DNA from: an uncultured Ruminococcus sp.
Lineage (GTDB): Bacteria; Bacillota; Clostridia; Oscillospirales; Acutalibacteraceae
Assembly (NCBI GenBank): GCA_902762335.1
Contig: CACWNZ010000091.1
Location: 1 to 6,382 of the forward strand
DNA: 6,382 bases
Direction: 5' to 3'
Shown here: one piece after another, positions 1-4,767 of the stretch
Layout of the letters: every line of letters starts with the position of its first letter
Numbering within the stretch: position 1 is the first letter of the stretch
Notes under the pieces: model-generated
Database searches by the model: none
What the model was told of the DNA's origin: nothing
What the model saw: the letters and a program-made list of their open reading frames with translations, nothing else
Position numbers and translations under genes: made by a program

Positions 1-1
1 C

Positions 2-334
2 GACGACGTATGGTGCGAGATCCCGATAACCTTTGCTCAGGCGGCTCTCGGTCACGAGATCATCGTTCCTACTCTTGACGGCAAGGTCAGCTATAAGGTA
101 CACCCGGGTACCCAGCCGGGAGATATATTCAAGCTCAAGGAAAAGGGCATACAGCATCTCAATATGAAGGGAAGAGGCGACCAGTACGTCAGGATAACCA
201 TTGAAGTGCCGAGGAACCTGACCACCGAGCAGAAGGAGATACTCAAGAAGTTCGATGAGCTGAGCGGTACGAGCAACTACCAGAAGCGCGCTTCCTTCTT
301 TGACAAGATCAAGAAAAGAGAGAAGAACTCATAA
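2..334 (+). CDS. dnaJ: Molecular chaperone DnaJ, C-terminal part (5' end outside window)
   Basis: The frame is open from the left edge and ends in TAA, giving the last 110 residues of a protein normally about 375-390 long. It begins with PITFAQAALGHEIIVPTLDG, the start of the second beta-barrel of the DnaJ C-terminal substrate-binding region. It continues through the family motifs HPGTQPGD, KEKGI and GRGDQYV, and ends with the short dimerisation tail (LTTEQKEILKKFDEL) and the terminal SFFDKIKKREKN typical of Clostridia DnaJ. DnaJ is the Hsp40 co-chaperone that delivers unfolded clients to DnaK and stimulates its ATPase in the cytoplasm. The J-domain and the zinc-finger region lie outside the window and cannot be checked. 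The gene converges on fabV and is followed after 21 bases by a strong terminator stem, so it is the last gene of its transcript. Confidence 0.95.
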   Translation, partial: DDVWCEIPITFAQAALGHEIIVPTLDGKVSYKVHPGTQPGDIFKLKEKGIQHLNMKGRGDQYVRITIEVPRNLTTEQKEILKKFDELSGTSNYQKRASFFDKIKKREKNS

Positions 335-355
335 CGGGCTTCTCTTACAAAAAAT

Positions 356-408
356 AAAAAGCGCAGACACGGCGGCTCCGGACGAGCCCTCCGTGTCTGC
401 GCTTTTTT
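356..408. terminator. Bidirectional intrinsic terminator shared by dnaJ and fabV
   Basis: A perfect 12-bp stem, GCGCAGACACGG (361-372) with CCGTGTCTGCGC (391-402), is flanked by A5 before and T6 after. A further 5-bp inner stem GGCTC/GAGCC (374-378/384-388) closes a 5-base loop. A run of T follows the stem when read in either direction, so it can stop transcription from dnaJ on the plus strand and from fabV on the minus strand. The fabV stop codon is only about 11 bases away. Confidence 0.93.
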
Positions 409-419
409 ATGATTATATA

Positions 420-1586
420 TCAGCCGAAATCGGGAGTTGTCGGGTCGGTGTCGGCATCGTAGTCGATACCCTCGGCGCCGAATCCGAACAGCGCGTAGAA
501 ATCCTTGAAATAGCCGTCAAGGTCTGCGTGGGTGTCAAGATTCTCGGTGCATATCTCTGACCACAGCCTGCTTACCTCGCTCTGTATCTCGGGCTGCATT
601 TCAAGATCGTCAAGTCTTATGCGGTTTTCCTCGTCGGTAACGGGAGCGCCCGCATAGAGCTTCTCGTTCATGAGGCGGTACATCTGTTCGATGCAGCCCT
701 CGTGAACTCCGTGCGCCTTCATTACCTTATAGAGTATGGAGATGTAAAGCGGAACTATCGGTATAGCTGCCGATGACTGCGTTACGAGAGCCTTGTTTAC
801 GGATATATACGCCCTTATGCCGTCGGCGGTTATCTGCTTTGAGGTCGCAAAGAGATGATCCTTAGCCTTGCCGATAGAGCCGTCCGCATACATCGGGTGA
901 GTTATAGACGGACCGATATATGAATATGCCACCGTGACCGCATCGTCCTCTATGGCATCTGCCGCCTTTAGCGCGTCTATCCAATCCTTCCAATCCTCGC
1001 CGCCCATTACCTTTACGGTGGCGGCTATCTCCTCGTCCGTAGCAGGCTCAACGGTAATATCGCTTACCACCCTGTTTTTCAGGTCGATAGTCTTGTTGGT
1101 ATAGGGCGCGCCCACTGTCTTGAGAACAGAGGAATACATAGTACCGTCTGCCGTTGTGCGTCTCGGTGCGGCAAGACTGTAAACTACCATATCCACCTTT
1201 CCGAGATCTGACTTGATAAGCCCGATAGCCCTGTCCTTCATTTCCTTCGAGTAGGCATCGCCGTTGAGCGTCTTTGCATAAAGACCGTCCTCACGGGCGA
1301 AGGACTCAAAGGCGGCAGAGTTGTACCAGCCCGATGAGGCGGTGCGCGAGCCGCTTGCGGGCTTGTCAAAGATAATGCCTATAGTCGCAGCTCCGAAGGA
1401 ATATGCAGCCGTTATTCTTGATGCAAGCCCGTATCCCATAGAAGCGCCTATGACGAGTACCTTTTTGGGTCCGTCTGCGTGAGGCTTTGATCTGATATAA
1501 TCGATCTGTCTGCGAACGAAGGCTCTGCAGCCGTCGGGGTGAGCCGTAGTGCAGATAAATCCTCTTACCTTTGGTTTAATTACCAT
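420..1586 (-). CDS. fabV: trans-2-enoyl-ACP (CoA) reductase FabV
   Basis: A 388-residue protein, close to the usual family length of about 400. It catalyses the last, NAD(P)H-dependent reduction of the trans-2-enoyl thioester in fatty-acid elongation. FabV is the enoyl reductase class naturally insensitive to triclosan, and the same family includes the TER enoyl-CoA reductases of butyrate-type pathways. Visible hallmarks are the N-terminus MVIKPKVRGF, the Rossmann loop GASMGYG (residues 47-53), GWYNSAAF (86-93), the YSYIGP segment (221-226) and the catalytic Y-X8-K pair, Tyr233 and Lys242, within YADGSIGKAK. The acidic residue expected after the second strand, which contacts the cofactor ribose, is Asp74 (IIFDKP) where relatives I recall have Glu. 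The start is fixed by AAAGGAGA at 1596-1603, nine bases upstream of ATG. The gene has its own promoter and terminator and so is probably monocistronic. ACP or CoA preference cannot be decided here. Confidence 0.95.
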   Translation of the reverse strand: MVIKPKVRGFICTTAHPDGCRAFVRRQIDYIRSKPHADGPKKVLVIGASMGYGLASRITAAYSFGAATIGIIFDKPASGSRTASSGWYNSAAFESFAREDGLYAKTLNGDAYSKEMKDRAIGLIKSDLGKVDMVVYSLAAPRRTTADGTMYSSVLKTVGAPYTNKTIDLKNRVVSDITVEPATDEEIAATVKVMGGEDWKDWIDALKAADAIEDDAVTVAYSYIGPSITHPMYADGSIGKAKDHLFATSKQITADGIRAYISVNKALVTQSSAAIPIVPLYISILYKVMKAHGVHEGCIEQMYRLMNEKLYAGAPVTDEENRIRLDDLEMQPEIQSEVSRLWSEICTENLDTHADLDGYFKDFYALFGFGAEGIDYDADTDPTTPDFG

Positions 1587-1595
1587 GATGATCTG

Positions 1596-1603
1596 TCTCC
1601 TTT
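1596..1603 (-). promoter_or_regulatory. Ribosome binding site of fabV
   Basis: Reads AAAGGAGA on the minus strand with a 9-base spacer to the ATG at 1586. The 20-base leader ending in ATG matches the leader of the ybaK-like gene at 17 of 20 positions. Confidence 0.85.
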
Positions 1604-1622
1604 GATCTGTTTTGTTATCTCA

Positions 1623-1651
1623 ATTATACCACAATATCTCCGAACAGGCAA
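1623..1651 (-). promoter_or_regulatory. Sigma-70/SigA-type promoter of fabV
   Basis: On the minus strand TTGCCT (1646-1651) and a perfect TATAAT (1623-1628) are separated by exactly 17 bases. The bases before the -10 box are TGG, giving an extended -10 motif. The box lies about 37 bases upstream of the fabV ATG, leaving a short leader. This is housekeeping Firmicute promoter architecture, not the Bacteroidota TAnnTTTG type. I see no obvious FapR- or FabT-like operator, though such sites are hard to judge by eye. Confidence 0.82.
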
Positions 1652-1652
1652 G

Positions 1653-1667
1653 GCGGCATCTTGCCGC
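1653..1667. other. Short GC-rich hairpin between the lipoprotein gene and the fabV promoter
   Basis: GCGGCA and TGCCGC form a perfect 6-bp stem around a 3-base loop, starting just after the lipoprotein stop codon and just upstream of the fabV -35 box. On the minus strand it is followed by CTTGCCTG with no run of T, so it would be at best a weak terminator. It could instead act as a 3'-end stabilising stem for the operon mRNA. The role is uncertain. Confidence 0.5.
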
Positions 1668-1669
1668 TC

Positions 1670-2404
1670 TCAGCCCTTGTCGTTCTTTACTATCGCGGCA
1701 TCCTTGTCGGCTGAAACGTAAAGGGGCTTGAGAAGCTCGATGTGGTCAAGATATTCAAGCTTGGGCGTTATGCGGTAGCAGGGCTTGCCGTTGACGTCTG
1801 CGGTACGGTCGTCGAATTCAAAAACGTACTCCGAAATATCGTATTTCAGACCGAGCTCCTTCTCGTTTTTTGCAAGAGCCGCAAGCGCCTCGTTGGGACT
1901 TATAGCCGCATCGGTGTATCTTTCCGTATAGGGCTTGTCATTTTGCGCTGATGCCGGCGTTACCGTATCGTAGCCGCCCATCCAATTCTTTGCCAAAACA
2001 ACGGCGCCGCTGCAGCTTACAAGAACGTTCGTGCCGACAAGAAGTCTTTTTCCTTCTGCCGTGATAAATGGGTAGAACGAATAGTATTTCTCACCGTGAT
2101 AGTCTACCGTGTTGAAGTAATATTTGCTGTAGGCGCTCATGCTCTCGGTGAGATAAAGGTCCTCCATGCCGCAGGAATCGAGCAGCTTGTATGCCTCTTC
2201 TATGCTTATGCTGCCGTCGGGCGCGGATACCTCGGGCGAGGCGTTATACTTTATCCTTTCGTCACCCGTCGGGGCAAGCGACGTGTCGGAAACTACTATG
2301 ATATTGCTGTCAATGCCGCTTTCCGAGCCGGTTTTCTGATTAGACGAGCAGCCGCAGAGAGAAACGGCGCTGCATAATAATGCTGTTGCGATGAGCTTTT
2401 TCAT
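1670..2404 (-). CDS. Putative secreted lipoprotein with two PepSY-like repeats
   Basis: A 244-residue protein with a lipoprotein signal peptide: MKK, a hydrophobic stretch (residues 4-16) and a lipobox-like LCGC with Cys19 as the likely lipidated residue. A serine-rich linker follows, so it should be anchored on the outer face of the membrane. No named family is recognised. The mature part looks like two copies of one fold. Each has a helix (SIEEAYKLL about 68-75; SPNEALAAL about 169-177), then strands around a Gly turn (HGEKYYSFYPF about 103-113; NGKPCYRITPKL about 205-216), then a final strand pair (NVLVSCSGAVVLAKN; PLYVSADKDAAIVKN). This resembles PepSY-type domains, but that is inference. 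The ATG at 2404 is chosen because GAGG lies 9 bases upstream and the signal peptide then begins MKK. An upstream ATG at 2419 would add five residues and overlap the preceding stop. It is the last gene of the operon. Confidence 0.75.
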   Translation of the reverse strand: MKKLIATALLCSAVSLCGCSSNQKTGSESGIDSNIIVVSDTSLAPTGDERIKYNASPEVSAPDGSISIEEAYKLLDSCGMEDLYLTESMSAYSKYYFNTVDYHGEKYYSFYPFITAEGKRLLVGTNVLVSCSGAVVLAKNWMGGYDTVTPASAQNDKPYTERYTDAAISPNEALAALAKNEKELGLKYDISEYVFEFDDRTADVNGKPCYRITPKLEYLDHIELLKPLYVSADKDAAIVKNDKG

Positions 2405-2412
2405 GGTTTCGT

Positions 2413-2418
2413 ACCTCA
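2413..2418 (-). promoter_or_regulatory. Ribosome binding site of the lipoprotein gene overlapping the rlmA stop
   Basis: TGAGGT on the minus strand, where the TGA is the stop codon of the methyltransferase. GAGG lies 9 bases from the ATG at 2404, which supports that start over the one at 2419. Confidence 0.72.
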
Positions 2419-3237
2419 TTTTCTGATCAGTGTTCTTATTTTGTAATGTACCGTAAGTGTAAGCTCGCGGGTAGCCTCAAGCTGCTCGCGGTTTTCCTTT
2501 TTTATGCGCCAGAAATGCGGGGTCATCAGCAGCAGATCCCGCAGTCTGCCGTTATCGAGGGTCAGGCTGAATTTGTGCTCGGCGCAGCTGACCTCTTCAA
2601 AGAGCTCTCCGCTGGGCGTGAACTGCTTATGCTGCTCGAACACCTCGTCATATATGATGCTTTTCAGCTCGATAAGGTGCTCGTTGCCTACGGTGACCTC
2701 AACGGCGCAGCCGCCCTTTTTCAGTACCCGCGCATATTCCCCGGGCTGAAACAGAGAGAACATAGCGCACAGCGCGTCCGCCGAGCCGCTGCAAAGGGGC
2801 AGATGCGATGCCGTAGCGACGAGCCAGAGTATATCCTTGTCACGGGAGCACGCCATTCTTGCTCCGTCCTTGGAAATATCTATGCCGATGCACGAGGCGT
2901 TGCAGTATTTTTTGAAGAAGGCGGTATAATAGCCCTCGCCGCAGCCGACGTCGACAAGCACGGGCGATGCTGACGGAGAAAAGCTTTTTATCGTATCGGC
3001 TGCCGCAAGGCAGATCGGCTCGTAGCTGCCGCTGTCTAGAAAACGCCTTCTTGCGGCGAGCATTTCCTTTGTGTCGCCGGGGTTGAGAGAATGCTTGTTC
3101 TGAACGGTCAGCAGGTTGATGTAACCCTGCCTTGCCCTGTCAAAGCTGTGTCCTTTTTTTGCGCAGTACAGCCTTGCGGGCTCCTCACTTAGCTCTGCAC
3201 CGCATACGGGACACATGAGTCTTACGCCCTCGTGCAT
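2416..3237 (-). CDS. rlmA: RlmA-type 23S rRNA (guanine-N1) methyltransferase
   Basis: A 273-residue protein matching the RlmA family in length and layout. It starts with the treble-clef zinc site CPVC...YC...GHSFD (Cys9, Cys12, Cys25, His30), followed by the family signature ARQGYINLL (35-43). Next comes the SAM-binding motif I DVGCGEGYY (96-104) with the ribose-binding acidic residue Asp120 in GIDIS. The C-terminal MTPHFWR (238-244) is the usual family end motif. The family methylates N1 of a guanine in hairpin 35 of 23S rRNA (G745 or G748 in E. coli numbering), near the peptide exit tunnel. Which of the two positions is used cannot be told here. The start at 3237 is supported by GAGG 7 bases upstream. 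A second ATG at 3216, with GAGGG 10 bases upstream, would begin directly MCPVCG and is a reasonable alternative. The gene lies in the operon between the SprT-like and lipoprotein genes. Confidence 0.9.
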   Translation of the reverse strand: MHEGVRLMCPVCGAELSEEPARLYCAKKGHSFDRARQGYINLLTVQNKHSLNPGDTKEMLAARRRFLDSGSYEPICLAAADTIKSFSPSASPVLVDVGCGEGYYTAFFKKYCNASCIGIDISKDGARMACSRDKDILWLVATASHLPLCSGSADALCAMFSLFQPGEYARVLKKGGCAVEVTVGNEHLIELKSIIYDEVFEQHKQFTPSGELFEEVSCAEHKFSLTLDNGRLRDLLLMTPHFWRIKKENREQLEATRELTLTVHYKIRTLIRK

Positions 3238-3243
3238 AAGCTC

Positions 3244-3249
3244 ACCTCA
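3244..3249 (-). promoter_or_regulatory. Ribosome binding site of rlmA overlapping the upstream stop
   Basis: TGAGGT on the minus strand, where the TGA ends the SprT-like gene. GAGG is 7 bases from the ATG at 3237. Confidence 0.72.
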
Positions 3250-3756
3250 CTTTATTCTTTTTAGCCTTCCTCCGCAGGCACAGGTGTACCTTGAGGGGCA
3301 AGCTATAACTGAGGAATACTTTTCGCGCTTTATCTGCGCGCCGCATTTCTGACACTGAACTATATAATTTACGGTTTTTTCTCTGCGTTCAAGCTTCACG
3401 CCCATTTCTTCGGCGGAGCTTGTCCTTTTTATATCGTAGCCGTAAAGCCTGTTCATAATCGATGCGTATTTCTTGAACGTCGCCCCGTGATCGTAGCAGC
3501 CCCTGCAGGTGTGTATCAGCTCGTGGGCTAAGGTCTGCCTGCACGAGAACTCGGGGGCATCAAGCATAATGGCAGAAAGCTCTATTATAAAACCGTCCCG
3601 GGTTTTTCTGCACGATCCGAAGCGGCTTTTCGCCCTTGTGTTCACTGTTATATGCGGGTCTATATTCTTGGCAAAGGGTATTCCTGCGGCGGCTGCCTGC
3701 CGCTTTACGTCGGCAAACAGTCTGTCGAAATCATTTTTATGCGAAACGGTGTTCAT
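3247..3756 (-). CDS. SprT-like zinc metallopeptidase-fold protein
   Basis: A 169-residue protein with the SprT-like arrangement. It has KSRFGSCR (residues 43-50), then the zincin helix LAHELIHTCRGCYDHG with the HExxH pair His78 and His82, catalytic Glu79 and third ligand His90. A C-terminal zinc ribbon carries Cys135 and Cys138 and a late CACGG pair (Cys159, Cys161), with Cys153 close by. Eukaryotic SPRTN members cut DNA-protein crosslinks. The bacterial members are poorly characterised, so no substrate is claimed. All metal ligands are present, so it is probably active. ATG 3756 was chosen over a TTG at 3777, because GAGG lies 8 bases upstream of it and the TTG would sit inside the preceding gene. 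It starts 10 bases after that gene's stop. Confidence 0.86.
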   Translation of the reverse strand: MNTVSHKNDFDRLFADVKRQAAAAGIPFAKNIDPHITVNTRAKSRFGSCRKTRDGFIIELSAIMLDAPEFSCRQTLAHELIHTCRGCYDHGATFKKYASIMNRLYGYDIKRTSSAEEMGVKLERREKTVNYIVQCQKCGAQIKREKYSSVIACPSRYTCACGGRLKRIK

Positions 3757-3763
3757 AAAGGTC

Positions 3764-3769
3764 ACCTCA
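3764..3769 (-). promoter_or_regulatory. Ribosome binding site of the SprT-like gene overlapping the upstream stop
   Basis: TGAGGT on the minus strand, where the TGA ends the ybaK-like gene. GAGG is 8 bases from the ATG at 3756 and decides that start. Confidence 0.72.
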
Positions 3770-4309
3770 GAGCTCAACTATAACAGGCTCGTATCCTAAA
3801 CAGGGCAGAAGCTTCTTCATGACGTCGTCTGTCCTTATCTTAAGGCTTGACGTGTTTATGCAGGGGTGACAGCCGAAGTATTCGCTGCCGAGCAGATCCC
3901 TGTCTATAATAAGCGTAACGAGCTTGTCCTTGTCGTTCATAAGCCCCATAATGCTGACCGAGCCGGGAGTCACGTTCAGCAGCTCAAGCATTGCGTCGGC
4001 ATCTGCAAAGGACAGCCTTGCGCTGTTTATCTGCGCAGAGAGATCCTTCGTGCGGAAATCTTTGTCCTCGGGCATGGCAAGAAGATAGAACTTTGTTTTC
4101 TGTCTGTTGCAGAGAAACAGGTTTTTGCATATCTTTACGCCGAGAGCCTCGTCTATTGCAAGACAATCCTCCATTGTACCTGCAACGGGATGATCCGCTC
4201 TTGCGTAGGAAATACCGAGCCTGTCGAGCAGGTCGTAAACGGCAGTCTCCTTCGGCAGCCTTTCGTCGTCGGGTCTGCCTTCTGATACTGTTATATCGGA
4301 AGCGTTCAT
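3767..4309 (-). CDS. YbaK/ProXp-ala (PrdX-type) prolyl-tRNA editing protein
   Basis: A 180-residue free-standing member of the YbaK/INS editing superfamily. Diagnostic stretches are YARADHPVAGTMED (about 35-48), CKNLFLCNRQKTKFYLLAMP (61-80, with Lys62 at the conserved lysine position), VTPGSVSIMGLMND (113-126) and FGCHPCINTSSLKI (145-158). This set is typical of the ProXp-ala/PrdX branch, which hydrolyses Ala mischarged on tRNA-Pro. Family members of this length, with GSVS-GL and HPCxNT motifs, are common in Clostridia. The start is set by AAAAAGGAGA about 9 bases upstream of the ATG. It is the first visible gene of the four-gene minus-strand operon. Any native promoter would lie just upstream, where the sequence changes to a different lineage, so none can be assigned. 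The exact tRNA substrate is inferred from the family, not shown. Confidence 0.88.
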   Translation of the reverse strand: MNASDITVSEGRPDDERLPKETAVYDLLDRLGISYARADHPVAGTMEDCLAIDEALGVKICKNLFLCNRQKTKFYLLAMPEDKDFRTKDLSAQINSARLSFADADAMLELLNVTPGSVSIMGLMNDKDKLVTLIIDRDLLGSEYFGCHPCINTSSLKIRTDDVMKKLLPCLGYEPVIVEL

Positions 4310-4318
4310 GATGTGTTG

Positions 4319-4326
4319 TCTCCTTT
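4319..4326 (-). promoter_or_regulatory. Ribosome binding site of the ybaK-like gene
   Basis: AAAGGAGA on the minus strand, with a 9-base spacer to the ATG at 4309. It is nearly the same leader as that of fabV, so this stretch still belongs to the Firmicute-like side of the window. Confidence 0.85.
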
Positions 4327-4327
4327 T

Positions 4328-4372
4328 TCAAAGCATTGCAAGCGACGGGAATACCGCGCGCCCCATTTCGGA
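4328..4372. other. Probable junction between Firmicute-like and Bacteroidota-like DNA
   Basis: The PAP2 protein can be followed with confidence to about residue 128-129 (4370-4375). Its last 14 codons do not bring the third catalytic motif and run into TGA at 4328-4330. The leader of the ybaK-like gene, with Firmicute-type AAAGGAGA, is intact up to 4326. The change of lineage must therefore lie between these limits. No transposase, inverted repeat, attachment site or tRNA is visible, which favours an assembly chimera or an artefactual join. Confidence 0.72.
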
Positions 4373-4756
4373 GAGCAGCACGGCTATGCCGAAGGTGTTT
4401 GAGGCATGAGCCGAGAAGAAGCTGAAACCTGAGGCCTTCCGTTCGCCCACCACATGCATCTGGTGTCCCCACAGCGGGTCGAGGCATGGCCGGGGGCGTG
4501 CCACCATGGGTTTTACCACCCCCTCGGTGACGAACTCGGTGATGAAGAGGCACAGGATGACGCTGCCCACGATGACCATGATCTGGGTGATGGTCTCGTT
4601 GTTTTTTACCACGAGGTAGAGCAGCGCGATATACAGCGGTATCCATGTGAGTCCCGACGTGAGGATGGGCATGAGCGTATCGAGGAAAGCCGTGTGGTTT
4701 CCGTTGAAAACAGTCAGCAGTTCCCTGTCAAAATCAATGATACGTTGGATGTCCAT
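4328..4756 (-). CDS. PAP2-family phosphatase, truncated at the lineage junction
   Basis: The 142-residue frame begins MDIQRIIDFDRELLTVFNGN, the usual start of Bacteroidota PAP2 (type 2 phosphatidic acid phosphatase) membrane proteins, which are typically over 180 residues. It has membrane segments at about 37-51 and 58-74. The first catalytic motif K-X6-RP is present (Lys82, Arg89, Pro90). The second motif is SAH (115-117) with His117. The third motif, SR-X5-H-X3-D, which supplies the nucleophile histidine, is missing because the frame stops after EMGRAVFPSLAML. As it stands the product should be inactive. Family members remove phosphate from lipid phosphates or pyrophosphates at the outer membrane face; the substrate is unknown. 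The gene begins 11 bases after the BatE stop and has no spaced Shine-Dalgarno site, as is normal in Bacteroidota. The last residues are probably chimeric and not native. Confidence 0.8.
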   Translation of the reverse strand: MDIQRIIDFDRELLTVFNGNHTAFLDTLMPILTSGLTWIPLYIALLYLVVKNNETITQIMVIVGSVILCLFITEFVTEGVVKPMVARPRPCLDPLWGHQMHVVGERKASGFSFFSAHASNTFGIAVLLSEMGRAVFPSLAML

Positions 4757-4767
4757 CCCTCAGTGTT

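Noticed and set aside
1653..1667. Hairpin as an intrinsic terminator of the lipoprotein operon
   Set aside because: The stem is only 6 bp and no T run follows on the minus strand. It was kept as a structure only.
2446..2973. 175-residue plus-strand frame
   Set aside because: Antisense to the RlmA coding region, whose zinc and SAM motifs are clear.
4348..4353. TATTCC as a -10 box for the ybaK-like operon, at a distance similar to that of fabV
   Set aside because: Only three of six bases match consensus, there is no -35 box, and the position lies within the suspected junction.
4328..4372. Mobile element boundary or attachment site explaining the lineage change
   Set aside because: No inverted or direct repeats, integrase, transposase or tRNA end could be seen near the junction.
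3984..4646. 220-residue minus-strand frame across the lineage junction
   Set aside because: It overlaps the ybaK-like and PAP2 genes in another frame and is rich in Arg, His and Gly with no domain. It is a composition shadow.
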